Below, one piece after another: positions 8,705-18,507 of a stretch of DNA of 64,000 nt. Under the pieces are notes generated by a model. It was not told the origin of the DNA, did no database searches, and worked only from the letters and a program-made list of their open reading frames with translations. The stretch lies in contig BMJD01000001.1 in NCBI GenBank assembly GCA_014642895.1, positions 297,402 to 361,401 of the forward strand, written 5' to 3'. Numbering within the stretch: position 1 is the stretch's first letter; each line of letters opens with the position of its first letter. A program made the position numbers and the translations under genes. This DNA comes from Lentibacillus populi (GTDB lineage Bacteria; Bacillota; Bacilli; Bacillales; Amphibacillaceae).

Positions 8705-10522
8705 ATGCCTAAACAAATTCCAGAAGATGTAATTGAAAGGATTCGAAAAGCAAATGACATTGTGGACGTCATTGGCGAATACGTACAGTTGAAAAAACAG
8801 GGGAGAAGCTATATGGGGTTGTGCCCTTTTCATGGGGAAAAGACTCCTTCCTTTTCCGTCACCCAGGACAAACAAATTTTTCGTTGCTTCGGCTGTGGAA
8901 AAGGTGGAAATGTTGTAACATTTTTAATGGAAATGGAGAGTTACTCCTTTTATGAAGCACTTAAATTCCTGGCTGACAGAAGCGGTGTAAAACTGCCCGA
9001 AATGGGTATGCGCGAAAACAGTTCACTATCGGAGGAAAATCAAAGTATTCTCTCTGCTCATGAATGGCTGCAAAAGCTTTACCATCACCTGCTGCGATTT
9101 ACGAAGGATGGGAAAGAGGGATACCAATATCTGATTGATCGGGGCATTAAGCAAGAAACGATTGATCTTTTCCAATTAGGATTTGCCCCGAATGTGAAGG
9201 ATTTTACAGCCGAATTTCTTGAAAAAAAAGGGTTTCATCAACAGGTATTAGTCAAGGCTGGTTTACTATCCTTACGGGATGACGATACTGTAGCCGACCG
9301 TTTTAGGGGCAGGGTCATTTTTCCGATTCGCAATCATTTAGGTAAGACGGTAGCGTTTGGCGGGCGGGCAATTGCCGGTCAGGAGCCGAAATATTTGAAC
9401 AGCCCGGAAAGTGATCTATTCCAAAAAGGAAAGCTCTTGTATAATTTCGATCAGGCCAAAAAACATATCCGTTCCAGTGGTGAAGCAATACTGCTTGAAG
9501 GATATATGGACGTTATTGCAGCATTTCAGGCAGGTGTCAAAAATGTCATCGCTACGTTAGGTACTTCCCTAACCGAAAATCAGGCAAAGTTATTAAGAAG
9601 GTATGTTGATACAGTAGTTGTTTGTTATGATTCCGACAATGCTGGTACTGAGGCAGCTTATAAAGCTGCCAACCTTCTTAGGCAAGTAGGGTGTAAAGTT
9701 AAGGTTGCCCGAATGGAAGATGGAATGGATCCAGATGACTATATTAAGGCATACGGCGCTAATGCATTTACCGACAAAGTGATCAAAGCAAGCGACACCT
9801 ATATGAGCTTTTACATGCGATATATGAAAAAAGATTATAATTTAAACCTTGAAGGAGATCGCATAAACTATCTGGAAATTGTTTTAAAACAACTGGCGGT
9901 GATTGATAATGCTGTGGAACGGGAATATTATGTAAAGGAATTAAGCAGGGAATATGGTTTAACAATGGATACGTTAAATCAGGAAATCCTCAAAATCCGG
10001 CAAAATATGGGGATTAATAAGGATAAGAGGGAAAAGAAAAGATATACTACTAATAATGCAAAAGATATTCATCAAAACAAAAAGCTCTTACCTGCATTTC
10101 ATAATGCGGAACGACAGCTTATTGCATATATGTTGAAAGATACAGCAATAGCTGATAAAGTGCAAGAGCAAGTTGGCGGCTCCTTTAATTTGGAAGAGCA
10201 TAAAATTATTACAACACATTTGTATGCTTACTACGAAGAAGGGCATCCTGCAGATGTCAGTCTATTTGTTGACAGGCTTAATGATGAAAAAATCATTCAG
10301 ATTGTCATTGAAATCGCAATGATGCCTGTAGTTGAAGATATTAGTGATAAAGAGATCAATGATTATATACGGATCATTCGTGCCGAAAATAGTGATATGG
10401 CAACCATTAAAATGTTAAAAGAAAAACAACGATTAGCTGAACAGCAAAGTGATCCAATAAAAGCTGCGCAAATTGCTATGGAAATCATTGAAATACAAAA
10501 ACAGTTAAAAAGCCCAATTTGA
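8705..10522 (+). CDS. dnaG: DNA primase
   Basis: 605 residues, the family length. The N-terminal CHC2 zinc finger has C40, H43, C61 and C64. The TOPRIM catalytic core includes LLEGYMDVIAAFQ with its metal-binding glutamate and the VVCYDSDNAG motif. The C-terminal helical region interacts with DnaB/DnaC helicase. DnaG makes RNA primers at the replication fork. It is followed by rpoD in the ancient macromolecular-synthesis arrangement; the rpsU gene of enterobacteria is not part of it here. Confidence 0.98.
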   Translation: MPKQIPEDVIERIRKANDIVDVIGEYVQLKKQGRSYMGLCPFHGEKTPSFSVTQDKQIFRCFGCGKGGNVVTFLMEMESYSFYEALKFLADRSGVKLPEMGMRENSSLSEENQSILSAHEWLQKLYHHLLRFTKDGKEGYQYLIDRGIKQETIDLFQLGFAPNVKDFTAEFLEKKGFHQQVLVKAGLLSLRDDDTVADRFRGRVIFPIRNHLGKTVAFGGRAIAGQEPKYLNSPESDLFQKGKLLYNFDQAKKHIRSSGEAILLEGYMDVIAAFQAGVKNVIATLGTSLTENQAKLLRRYVDTVVVCYDSDNAGTEAAYKAANLLRQVGCKVKVARMEDGMDPDDYIKAYGANAFTDKVIKASDTYMSFYMRYMKKDYNLNLEGDRINYLEIVLKQLAVIDNAVEREYYVKELSREYGLTMDTLNQEILKIRQNMGINKDKREKKRYTTNNAKDIHQNKKLLPAFHNAERQLIAYMLKDTAIADKVQEQVGGSFNLEEHKIITTHLYAYYEEGHPADVSLFVDRLNDEKIIQIVIEIAMMPVVEDISDKEINDYIRIIRAENSDMATIKMLKEKQRLAEQQSDPIKAAQIAMEIIEIQKQLKSPI

Positions 10523-10552
10523 TTTTTAAGAAGTATGAAAGGAGGGGGACTC

Positions 10553-11674
10553 ATGGCTGAAGAAAAAAGTGCACAAACAAAAGACAATCAAAATGAGTTA
10601 ACACTTGATCAAGCAAAGGATCAATTGCTGGAAATAGGAAAGAAACGCGGTGTCCTTGCGTATGAGGAAGTTGCCGACAGATTGTCCGGATTTGAAATAG
10701 AATCAGATCAAATGGACGAGTTTTATGAGTACCTGAATGAGCAAGGTGTTGAAGTAATCGGTGAGTCTGAAGAAGATCCCAAGATGCAGCAAATAGCAAA
10801 AGAAGAAGAATTTGATCTAAATGATTTAAGCGTTCCACTTGGTATCAAAATTAACGATCCGGTACGAATGTATCTGAAGGAAATTGGCCGGGTTGATTTA
10901 TTATCAGCTTCAGAAGAAATTGAACTGGCAAACCGGATTGAACAAGGCGAAGAAGAGGCCAAAAGACGACTTGCTGAAGCAAATTTACGTCTGGTTGTTA
11001 GTATTGCGAAACGCTATGTAGGCAGAGGCATGCTGTTCCTGGATTTAATACAGGAAGGTAATATGGGACTAATGAAAGCTGTCGAAAAGTTTGACTATCG
11101 CAAAGGATTCAAATTTAGTACGTATGCTACATGGTGGATTCGCCAGGCAATCACAAGAGCGATCGCTGATCAGGCAAGAACAATTCGTATACCTGTTCAT
11201 ATGGTAGAAACAATTAATAAACTAATCCGTGTTCAACGCCAATTATTGCAGGATCTTGGCCGCGAACCAACTCCAGAGGAAATTGGCGAAGAAATGGAAT
11301 TATCTCCTGATAAAGTTCGGGATATTTTAAAAATTGCCCAAGAACCCGTGTCACTTGAGACACCAATTGGTGAAGAGGATGATTCGCATTTAGGCGATTT
11401 TATTGAAGACCAGGAAGCAATATCTCCTTCAGATCATGCTGCATATGAGTTGCTGAAAGAACAATTGGAAGACGTATTGGATACGTTAACTGACAGGGAA
11501 GAAAATGTATTACGTTTGCGCTTTGGGCTTGATGACGGGCGTACGAGAACCTTGGAAGAGGTTGGTAAAGTATTTGGTGTAACAAGAGAAAGAATCCGCC
11601 AAATCGAAGCAAAAGCACTGCGCAAATTGCGCCATCCTAGTCGCAGTAAAAGGTTAAAGGACTTTCTTGAATAA
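10553..11674 (+). CDS. rpoD: RNA polymerase primary sigma factor SigA (RpoD)
   Basis: 373 residues. Region 1.1 is about residues 15-75, region 1.2 about 98-130, region 2 ([21 protein letters not shown]... to the [10 protein letters not shown] -10 recognition helix) about 140-205, region 3 about 215-290 and region 4 ends with [20 protein letters not shown] (about 341-360). It directs RNA polymerase to housekeeping promoters. ATG at 10553 follows AAAGGAGGGGG with ideal spacing; an in-frame upstream ATG would contain that site. Terminator follows. Confidence 0.98.
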   Translation: MAEEKSAQTKDNQNELTLDQAKDQLLEIGKKRGVLAYEEVADRLSGFEIESDQMDEFYEYLNEQGVEVIGESEEDPKMQQIAKEEEFDLNDLSVPLGIKINDPVRMYLKEIGRVDLLSASEEIELANRIEQGEEEAKRRLAEANLRLVVSIAKRYVGRGMLFLDLIQEGNMGLMKAVEKFDYRKGFKFSTYATWWIRQAITRAIADQARTIRIPVHMVETINKLIRVQRQLLQDLGREPTPEEIGEEMELSPDKVRDILKIAQEPVSLETPIGEEDDSHLGDFIEDQEAISPSDHAAYELLKEQLEDVLDTLTDREENVLRLRFGLDDGRTRTLEEVGKVFGVTRERIRQIEAKALRKLRHPSRSKRLKDFLE

Positions 11675-11683
11675 ACTATCGTT

Positions 11684-11730
11684 CAGTCATTGGACACGGC
11701 TGTGGATCAATGACTGCGCATTATTTTTTT
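11684..11730 (+). terminator. Rho-independent terminator after rpoD
   Basis: Perfect 9-bp inverted repeat CAGTCATTG / CAATGACTG (11684-11692 and 11708-11716) followed by TTATTTTTTT. It ends the dnaG-rpoD unit. Confidence 0.88.
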
Positions 11731-12412
11731 ACGATCTGATTGCAGATACCATTTGGATAAAAAGGTGTATGGAAGGAGAATCGATTGCAACAATCATTAG
11801 GGACAGACAGACCGGAAAAGTCATAAGTTATCGCCTAACGTATGTTGTAATTATCTTCTTGTGCATCTTGCCAAATGGCTAAAATTAAACATAAGTTCAT
11901 TTAACCAATTTATATTACAGTTGCTTTTTGGTACCGTTTTCATTCCTTGTTATCTATTTTACGAAATTTCATCTGATATTGCAACTCAATATCTTAATTT
12001 TATTTTGCGGTTTTTCGTTTTAGCTGGATAGACCTTTGAAAAAAGGGATACGCTTTTCAGATTATATTATCAGTCTGTGGGCAAAAGTCGATTGAGAAGG
12101 TCGACAGAACATCAATATAGCATGTCTCGTGTGTCACAGAGAGGTCAAAGCGGTGGAGTGAGGAACTGGAAAACTTCCCCGAATATGCATGGTACGTGCA
12201 AATAGCGTATGATGACAAAATTTGATTACTGGCTGATTTTGGCATAAAGCCATTGGAACTGCCCGGTATTACCGGCATTATTTTTAAAACGGTATATAAT
12301 GTTTTGTAAGTTTTCACATCTTATTCCTTTAAACTACATGCAATTTCGAGTAAAATAAGGATAGTCTTTTTTTATAAACTGAATAAGGGGATACATAAGG
12401 AGGAAAATACGG
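11731..12412. other. Gene-free interval between rpoD and cccA
   Basis: About 680 bp without a convincing gene. A 34-codon open stretch at 12121-12225 on the plus strand ends in a compositionally protein-like tail (RWSEELENFPEYAWYVQ) but has no start and follows a stop codon; it may be a gene remnant. A loose GGTATTACCGGCATTATTTTT structure lies near 12268. Confidence 0.4.
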
Positions 12413-12796
12413 ATGAAGAAAAACCCAGTCATCCCTTATGCACTTATTGCCGTAATAGGGATAGCTTTAGTAATAGTTATATCTATTGTGGGTATTGACC
12501 AGCGTGAAGCTATTCAAAAGGCAGAAGAAGGCGGGGATACACAACAAAGTGCCGAAGATAAAGGTGAGGGCGCCTCAACAGACGATCCGGAAGCTATTTT
12601 TGAAAATACTTGTGCCAGCTGTCATGGTGCTGATTTATCTGGCGGAATGGGACCAAACCTGCAGAAGGTTGGCGGTAAACTGTCCAAAGATGAAATTAAA
12701 AACACAATCCTGAATGGTAAAGGACAAATGCCAGCGGGATTAGTACCGGATGATCAGGCAGAGGCACTGGCAAAATGGCTTTCAGAGAAAAAATAG
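12413..12796 (+). CDS. cccA: Membrane-anchored cytochrome c-550 (CccA type)
   Basis: 127 residues. A single N-terminal membrane anchor (about residues 7-27) is followed by an acidic, disordered linker (30-60) and a small class I cytochrome c domain. Haem attachment is CASCH (C67, C70, H71); M106 in KGQMPAG is the likely sixth haem ligand. The domain faces outside the membrane and carries electrons toward terminal oxidases. CccA lies after sigA in Bacillus subtilis too. A strong AGGAGG precedes the ATG. Confidence 0.93.
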   Translation: MKKNPVIPYALIAVIGIALVIVISIVGIDQREAIQKAEEGGDTQQSAEDKGEGASTDDPEAIFENTCASCHGADLSGGMGPNLQKVGGKLSKDEIKNTILNGKGQMPAGLVPDDQAEALAKWLSEKK

Positions 12797-12821
12797 CGGA
12801 TAACAAACATAAACTACAGGG

Positions 12822-12857
12822 GAAAGCTTTCTGATACATACAGAAAGCTTTCTTTTA
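12822..12857 (+). terminator. Rho-independent terminator after cccA
   Basis: A 12-bp perfect stem (GAAAGCTTTCTG / CAGAAAGCTTTC) with a 7-base loop and a T-rich tail. Confidence 0.85.
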
Positions 12858-12878
12858 TCCTGCATAAAGGAGAAGACA

Positions 12879-13592
12879 ATGGCGCAACAATTAACACTTT
12901 CCGATCGATTAAAACAAGTTGCTTTCTTTTTACCTGAAGGAGCTGTTTTCGCTGATATCGGTTCAGATCATGCCTATTTGCCAGTTTTTGTATGTTTGCA
13001 GGATAACAAGGCAAAAGCAATTGCGGGTGAGGTGAATGATGGTCCGTATAACAGCGCGAAAGCAACTGTACACGCCTATCAATTAACTGACAGGATTGAT
13101 GTACGTTTAGGTAATGGCTTAGAAGTGATTGATAGTGGTGAAGTGAAACAACTGGTCATTGCCGGAATGGGTGGCGCACTAATTCATTCTATTTTGGATG
13201 ATGGGAAGGAAAAGCTGGAACATATGGAGCGGATCATTGCCCAGCCTAATGTTAATGCAAAAGGTGTCAGGAAATGGCTGGTAATCAACAACTATCGAAT
13301 TGTGGATGAAGAATTGATAGAGGAAAATGGCCATTTTTATGAGATAATCGTAGCAGATAATGGTGGTAAAGATAGTTCCTCGTTACCTAAATGGACGGAG
13401 CGTGAATTACTGTTTGGACCTGTATTATTAACAAAACAATCTCACGCATTTTTAAAGAAATGGCAGTATGAGCACCATAAGTTAACACGAATTATCAAAC
13501 AAATGAAACATGCCACCATCCGAAATGAGGAAAAGATAGTTCAATTTGAACAAGAATTAACTTGGATAGAGGGGGTTTTGCATAATGTCTAA
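12879..13592 (+). CDS. trmK: tRNA (adenine-22 N1)-methyltransferase TrmK
   Basis: 237 residues. A Rossmann-type SAM site is visible at FADIGSDHAYLP (about residues 24-35), and VIAGMGGALI (about 93-102) is the conserved catalytic-domain strand of the TrmK/YqfN family. The C-terminal third is a helical coiled-coil-like tail. It methylates A22 of bacterial tRNAs. Its 3' end overlaps yqfO by 8 bases, the usual arrangement in Bacillus. Confidence 0.95.
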   Translation: MAQQLTLSDRLKQVAFFLPEGAVFADIGSDHAYLPVFVCLQDNKAKAIAGEVNDGPYNSAKATVHAYQLTDRIDVRLGNGLEVIDSGEVKQLVIAGMGGALIHSILDDGKEKLEHMERIIAQPNVNAKGVRKWLVINNYRIVDEELIEENGHFYEIIVADNGGKDSSSLPKWTERELLFGPVLLTKQSHAFLKKWQYEHHKLTRIIKQMKHATIRNEEKIVQFEQELTWIEGVLHNV

Positions 13593-14700
13593 TACCGTTC
13601 AGAATGCCGATGTGTTTTCAGCGATGGAACAATGGGCTCCAAAATGGCTGGCATACGATTGGGACAATGTTGGCTTACAGGTTGGTGCCTTTAACAGGCC
13701 GGTAAAAAAAGTGATGATAACGTTAGATGTGCTTGAGTCAGTCGTGGATGAGGCAATTGATAAACAGGTAAACTTAATTGTTGCCCACCACCCACTACTG
13801 TTTAAACCAGTAAAGCAGTTGAATTTGGATTCGGTTCAAGGCCGAATTGTCCAGAAATTAATCCAGCATCATATTTCCGTATATGCAGCACATACCAATC
13901 TTGACGCAGCAACTGGAGGCGTTAATGACATACTTTGTGATACAATAGGAATCAATCAGCAGGACGTTCTATTGGAATCACATACGGAGAAACTGGTGAA
14001 ATTCAGTGTATTTGTTCCCCGTACGCATACGGAAGACATTATGGATGCACTTTCAGAGGCCGGTGCGGGTCACATCGGTAATTACAGCCATTGTACATTT
14101 CAAACAGAAGGCCGGGGTACATTTAAGCCGCTTGAAGGGACAAACCCTTATATCGGGTCAGAAAACGAATTGGCTATGGTGGAAGAAGTAAAAATAGAAA
14201 CAATAGTACCGGAAGAGAGAATAACGAACGTCGTAAAAACGGTTACCGACAGGCATCCATATGAAGAGGTGGCATATGACATATATCCATTGGAAAATAA
14301 GGCGAAAATGTATGGGATTGGGCGAATAGGTACATTAAAACAAGGTATGAGTTTAAACGAGCTTTGTGAACATGTAAAGACTGCCCTGGACATCTCACAT
14401 GTAAGAGTAACCGGAGATGTGACCAAACAGATTAAAAAGATTGCCATTCTCGGGGGGAGCGGGGAAAAATATATACATGTTGCCAAGGCTAAAGGTGCTG
14501 ACGCATATATTACAGGCGATATGACATTTCATACGGCACAGGATGCTTGGCAAATGGGACTTGCTGTAATAGATCCTGGACACCATGTTGAAAAAGTAAT
14601 GAAGAAGAAGGTCCAACAGTACCTGGAACAACGGTTTGACAAGCAAGACATCCAGATTATTATTTCAGAGGCAAATACCGAACCATTTCGCTTTATTTAA
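13585..14700 (+). CDS. yqfO: NIF3-like metal-binding protein (GTP cyclohydrolase 1 type 2 homologue)
   Basis: 371 residues, the long Firmicutes form with a PII-like domain inserted (about residues 130-235) between the two halves of the NIF3 fold. Metal ligands are in VAHHPLLFKP and YAAHTNLD in the first half and in DPGHHVEK near the C-terminus. The biochemical role is unsettled despite the GTP cyclohydrolase label. Translationally coupled to trmK. Confidence 0.92.
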   Translation: MSNTVQNADVFSAMEQWAPKWLAYDWDNVGLQVGAFNRPVKKVMITLDVLESVVDEAIDKQVNLIVAHHPLLFKPVKQLNLDSVQGRIVQKLIQHHISVYAAHTNLDAATGGVNDILCDTIGINQQDVLLESHTEKLVKFSVFVPRTHTEDIMDALSEAGAGHIGNYSHCTFQTEGRGTFKPLEGTNPYIGSENELAMVEEVKIETIVPEERITNVVKTVTDRHPYEEVAYDIYPLENKAKMYGIGRIGTLKQGMSLNELCEHVKTALDISHVRVTGDVTKQIKKIAILGGSGEKYIHVAKAKGADAYITGDMTFHTAQDAWQMGLAVIDPGHHVEKVMKKKVQQYLEQRFDKQDIQIIISEANTEPFRFI

Positions 14701-14765
14701 AAGGAAGTGAGATTAATTTTCCGTAGCGCTTTTTACGGTAAATATATAATAAGGGAGCACGTTTA

Positions 14766-16079
14766 ATGGAAATGAATAACTTCAGTGAATTTGCATTTCA
14801 TCCGGTTTTAATGGAGGTAGTGGAGAACTTGCATTTTCGAAAGCCAACTGAAATACAGCGACAGGTTATTCCTGCTGTTCTAAAAGGGAAGAGTGTGATC
14901 GGAGAGTCTCATACCGGATCAGGCAAAACACATGCCTATCTATTACCCCTGTTTAATCAAATCAACGTGAGTAACCGAGAGGTGCAATTTGTTATTACGG
15001 CACCGACCAGGGAACTTGCTATGCAAATTCATGAAGAAGTAAAGAAAATTATTCATTACGCTGGTAAAGACCATCAATGGAAAGCCAAATTACTCGTTGG
15101 TGGTACTGATAAACAAAAAATGATAGAGAAACTGAAAGAGCCTCCACATATCATTGTCGGAACGCCAGGAAGAATTTTGGATTTGGTTAAGGGAGAAGCA
15201 ATTTCTCTCTATTCTGCTCGTTCCTTTGTAATTGACGAGGCAGATTTGATGCTTGATTTAGGTTTTATCAATGATGTAGATCAGCTGTTAGTCCGTTGCA
15301 GGAAAGATATCCAGTTGCTTGTTTTCTCGGCAACGATTCCCCAACGGCTTGAACATTTTTTCAAAAAATATTTGGATAACCCTTTACATGTTAAGCTGGA
15401 TGATTCGCTTTCACCGGAAACGATGGAACACCGGTTAATCCCTTTAAAACATCGTGATCCGGCAGCTGTTATTCTGGATATTGCTGGAGCTATTAATCCT
15501 TATTTAGCCATTATTTTTACCAATGGCAAGGAGGCCGCAGATGAACTGGCAGCTGCGCTTCAGCAAAAGGGGCTGGAAACAGGTTTAATTCATGGTGGTT
15601 TATCCCCGAGGGAGCGAAAGCGGGTACTAAAGGACATCCAGAATCTAAGGTATCAGTATATTGTTGCAACCGATCTAGCAGCAAGGGGAATCGATATTAA
15701 AGGTGTCAGCCACGTGATTAATGCACAGTTACCGAAGGAAGAGGATTTTTATGTGCACCGTGTCGGCCGAACTGCCAGAGCTGGAATGGAAGGTACGGCT
15801 ATCAGCCTGTATGACGATCAGGATATCAAGCTGATCGAAAAATTAGAGGGAAAAGGGCTTACCTTTACATTCTACAATGTTAAAAATGGCGAGTGGCAGG
15901 AGATTAAGGCGTGGAATGACCGAAATCTTCGGGTGAAGATGGAAACGAACGCTGAAAAAGAAGCTTGGAAACGGGTACGAAAAGCAAAAAAGGTAAAACC
16001 AGGCTATAAGAAAAAAATGAGAAAACAAAAAGACCAAATCAAACGGCAGTTGGTGAAAAATAATAAAAGAAAAAAATAA
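14766..16079 (+). CDS. cshB: DEAD-box RNA helicase CshB
   Basis: 437 residues. Motifs seen in order: Q-motif (KPTEIQRQVIP), motif I SHTGSGKT, Ia PTRELA, motif II DEAD in VIDEADLMLD, motif III SAT, motif V ATDLAARGID and motif VI HRVGRTARAG. The C-terminus (about 380-437) is very basic and probably binds RNA. Position before nfo corresponds to Bacillus subtilis yqfR (cshB), a cold-shock helicase linked to RNA unfolding and ribosome biogenesis. Confidence 0.94.
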   Translation: MEMNNFSEFAFHPVLMEVVENLHFRKPTEIQRQVIPAVLKGKSVIGESHTGSGKTHAYLLPLFNQINVSNREVQFVITAPTRELAMQIHEEVKKIIHYAGKDHQWKAKLLVGGTDKQKMIEKLKEPPHIIVGTPGRILDLVKGEAISLYSARSFVIDEADLMLDLGFINDVDQLLVRCRKDIQLLVFSATIPQRLEHFFKKYLDNPLHVKLDDSLSPETMEHRLIPLKHRDPAAVILDIAGAINPYLAIIFTNGKEAADELAAALQQKGLETGLIHGGLSPRERKRVLKDIQNLRYQYIVATDLAARGIDIKGVSHVINAQLPKEEDFYVHRVGRTARAGMEGTAISLYDDQDIKLIEKLEGKGLTFTFYNVKNGEWQEIKAWNDRNLRVKMETNAEKEAWKRVRKAKKVKPGYKKKMRKQKDQIKRQLVKNNKRKK

Positions 16080-16110
16080 AATAGATATGTGAAAGGGAGA
16101 GGTGAACGTT

Positions 16111-17004
16111 TTGCTGAAAATCGGATCACATGTATCAATGAGCGGGAAAAAAATGCTATTAGGGTCAAGTGAAGAAGCTGTATCTTATGGTGCAAATGCC
16201 TTGATGATTTATACCGGAGCACCACAAAATACAAGACGAAAACCAATTGACGAGTTAAATATTGAAGCGGGAAAAGAGCATATGAAGGAAAACGGGGTCC
16301 TTGATGTCGTTGTGCATGCTCCATATATTATCAATATCGGAAATACAACGAAACCCGCAACGTTTGAACTTGGAGTTAACTTTTTACGTAACGAAATTGA
16401 GCGTACAGAAGCAATTGGAGCGAAACAAATTGTCCTTCACCCTGGTGCACATGTTGGAGCTGGTGCTGAAGCAGGAATTGAAAAAATTATTGAAGGTTTA
16501 AATGAAGTGCTTCATAAAGATCAGCATGTCCAAATAGCCCTTGAAACAATGGCAGGAAAAGGCTCGGAGATTGGCCGGACATTTGACGAGCTGGCGAAAA
16601 TCTTCGATGGTGTTACATTGGATGAGAAGCTGTCTGTTTGTTTGGATACATGCCATATTCATGATGCAGGGTATGATGTCGTACATGATTTTGATGGTGT
16701 ATTAAATGAATTTGATAAGATTATCGGATTGGATCGTCTGAAGGTCATTCATGTTAATGACAGTAAGAATGAACGTGGTGCACATAAAGACCGCCACGAA
16801 AATATCGGGTTTGGCCATATTGGGTTTGAAGCACTTAATTATGTCATTCATCATCCACAATTAACGGACTTACCAAAAATTTTGGAGACACCATACGTTG
16901 GGGAGGATAAGAAAAATAAAAAGCCTCCCTACAAATTTGAAATAAGTATGATTAAGGCTGAGCAATTCGATGAAGATTTAAAAGGAAAAATAATGGACCA
17001 ATAA
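16111..17004 (+). CDS. nfo: Deoxyribonuclease IV (AP endonuclease, Nfo)
   Basis: 297 residues from TTG at 16111, placed about 10 bases after AAAGGGAGAGG; a GTG at 16102 would be too close to that site. The protein opens with [13 protein letters not shown]. Zinc ligands of the TIM barrel are visible in [34 protein letters not shown] and [31 protein letters not shown] segments. It cleaves DNA at abasic sites. Ends at a clear terminator. Confidence 0.95.
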   Translation: MLKIGSHVSMSGKKMLLGSSEEAVSYGANALMIYTGAPQNTRRKPIDELNIEAGKEHMKENGVLDVVVHAPYIINIGNTTKPATFELGVNFLRNEIERTEAIGAKQIVLHPGAHVGAGAEAGIEKIIEGLNEVLHKDQHVQIALETMAGKGSEIGRTFDELAKIFDGVTLDEKLSVCLDTCHIHDAGYDVVHDFDGVLNEFDKIIGLDRLKVIHVNDSKNERGAHKDRHENIGFGHIGFEALNYVIHHPQLTDLPKILETPYVGEDKKNKKPPYKFEISMIKAEQFDEDLKGKIMDQ

Positions 17005-17013
17005 TTAAGAAGA

Positions 17014-17049
17014 AAAGGGAATAACGTCTCAAGCGTTATTCCCTTTCTT
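17014..17049 (+). terminator. Rho-independent terminator after nfo
   Basis: A 13-bp perfect stem (AAAGGGAATAACG / CGTTATTCCCTTT) with a 6-base loop and TCTTT tail. Confidence 0.88.
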
Positions 17050-17055
17050 TAAAGA

Positions 17056-17146
17056 TAAAAAAGTGTAAAAATCTAGGCTCTATGCTGCTCATGCCAGAGT
17101 AGGCCACGTCCAGCTCCAGCGCCCATCGGCTAGTGTGCTTCCTTCA
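17056..17146 (+). repeat. HMR repeat, copy e (left part only)
   Basis: Contains the alternative left end (AATCTAGGCTCTATGCTG), the GGCCACGTCCAGCTCCAGCGCCCA block, the inner arm start and a CTTCCTTCAC site, then stops. Core and cassettes are missing, so it is a truncated copy. It lies just after the 3' end of the minus-strand yqfT gene. Confidence 0.75.
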
Positions 17147-17148
17147 CA

Positions 17149-17433
17149 TTAATAAAATAATGATTCTAATCCATGAGATTTAACGATTTCATTAAACAGT
17201 TTTTGGGCTTTTTTGGCAGTATTCAGATCGGTTATTCTTGCTAATTCCTGCAGCATTTTTGCCCGGTTATCTGCACTGAACGGATCAATATGGTGGGTTT
17301 TTAAGTATGTTGTTATCGTTTTAGCTTGTGCATTCGTAATTGAAAAACCATATTGCTTACTGTACGTTAAAAGTTCTTCAGGGGATAGCTGGGAAATCTT
17401 TTTCGCTATTAATTCTTTGATAAACGTTGACAT
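17149..17433 (-). CDS. yqfT: DUF2624 family protein (YqfT-like)
   Basis: 94 residues, all-helical in appearance, with the conserved pattern SPEELLTYSKQYGFSIT and a C-terminal AQKLFNEIVKSHGL. Cytoplasmic, no membrane segment. Position next to nfo agrees with Bacillus subtilis yqfT. Function unknown. GGTAAAGGAG precedes the ATG on the minus strand. Confidence 0.82.
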   Translation of the reverse strand: MSTFIKELIAKKISQLSPEELLTYSKQYGFSITNAQAKTITTYLKTHHIDPFSADNRAKMLQELARITDLNTAKKAQKLFNEIVKSHGLESLFY

Positions 17434-17591
17434 CTTCAGACTCCTTTACCTTCTAATGCTTCTTTATTGTATGATTTGCTCTTGAAAATGTTCCCTGCCA
17501 TATAGGAGCGTTTTCCAAAAAGTAACACCATTAGATTAGAAAAGTATCCATAAACTATAGATGCACCTCAATTACAGGGAAAGAGAGGTAT

Positions 17592-18005
17592 GTGTTTATG
17601 GATGATTTTGAGCGTTACCAGAACAGGTCTCAGAATAATCAAGGGGAACAACAAGACGACCAGGATATTGTTGGAACAAATTTAACTGGTCAAAATCCAT
17701 CAGCATTCAACCCGACACGAAAAGCAAATGATGAGGAAACGGCAGCAGAATTAACTGCCGATGATCTTGACACACCATCACGAATAGAAGACGATGATGA
17801 TACGAATGCAAGCAGCACATATGGCTGGGTTGCATTAGCATTGTCCATTGTATCCTTCTTCTGGCTGCCCATTATTCTTGGTGGTGCAGGGATTATTGTA
17901 GGATTTATCGCCAGGAGCAGAGGTGCAAATACGCTTGGAATGACGGCTATTATTGCTGGCGCCGTTTCCATCCTTATTTCGCTGTTTATACTGCCGTTTG
18001 TATAA
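17592..18005 (+). CDS. Small membrane protein with DUF4190-like C-terminus (YqfX-like)
   Basis: 137 residues, or 136 from the second Met. The first 75 residues are hydrophilic, rich in Asp, Glu, Asn and Gln and probably disordered. Two hydrophobic helices follow (about 77-103 and 112-136) separated by ARSRGANTLG, the DUF4190-type hairpin. Likely YqfX by position. Function unknown; the acidic N-terminus should face the cytoplasm. Confidence 0.72.
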   Translation: MFMDDFERYQNRSQNNQGEQQDDQDIVGTNLTGQNPSAFNPTRKANDEETAAELTADDLDTPSRIEDDDDTNASSTYGWVALALSIVSFFWLPIILGGAGIIVGFIARSRGANTLGMTAIIAGAVSILISLFILPFV

Positions 18006-18007
18006 GG

Positions 18008-18042
18008 AAAGAGGCTGACAACACATTGTCAGCCTCTTTTAC
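18008..18042 (+). terminator. Rho-independent terminator
   Basis: Stem AAAGAGGCTGACA / TGTCAGCCTCTTT, 13 bp perfect, six-base loop, T-tail. Confidence 0.88.
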
Positions 18043-18079
18043 GCAATGCGGAGTATCCAAAAGTCCAAATGTTGTAAGG

Positions 18080-18439
18080 CTACTGTGCTTGCCTCGCAGC
18101 CGATTCTGTATATAATGGAAAGTAATAATATTCCCCAATGTTTAGTTGATGTGAGCTGGTACGGTTAATTAACTTGAAATCAGCTAAAATCTGGTTCATG
18201 TCCAGTGCAGAAAGGGTACTGTTTACTTCCTCGGCAATAGACAAGACTGTATCACCAGCCTGTACTTTCACTTTTATGACTTTAAATCGTTTTGAATGAA
18301 TTGTTTCCACACTGTTTGTTTGCCGAGGCTCTTCAGTTGGAGACAATGAGGTACCGCTGGTAATATCGTTATAAATACTTACGATGATTAATATAATGAT
18401 GATATAAATTCCGCTTTTCTTAAAAAAATACATATTCAT
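18080..18439 (-). CDS. yqfZ: LysM-domain membrane-anchored protein (YqfZ-like)
   Basis: 119 residues. An N-terminal membrane segment (about 8-24) is followed by a linker and a LysM-like domain (about 53-110; VQAGDTVLSIAEEVNS... LNIGEYYYFPLY), which typically binds peptidoglycan outside the membrane. YqfZ occupies the equivalent place in Bacillus. AAGGAGAA precedes the start. Confidence 0.75.
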   Translation of the reverse strand: MNMYFFKKSGIYIIIILIIVSIYNDITSGTSLSPTEEPRQTNSVETIHSKRFKVIKVKVQAGDTVLSIAEEVNSTLSALDMNQILADFKLINRTSSHQLNIGEYYYFPLYTESAARQAQ

Positions 18440-18507
18440 TTCTCCTTTTTGTGAAACAAATAGTGGATATAAAACGTATACAAATTAGAGGTAGAGGAGG
18501 GAAATAG

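Noticed and set aside
11667..11882. ORF of 71 codons after rpoD
   Set aside because: It runs straight through the perfect rpoD terminator hairpin, overlaps the rpoD end, and has no ribosome-binding site or recognised sequence.
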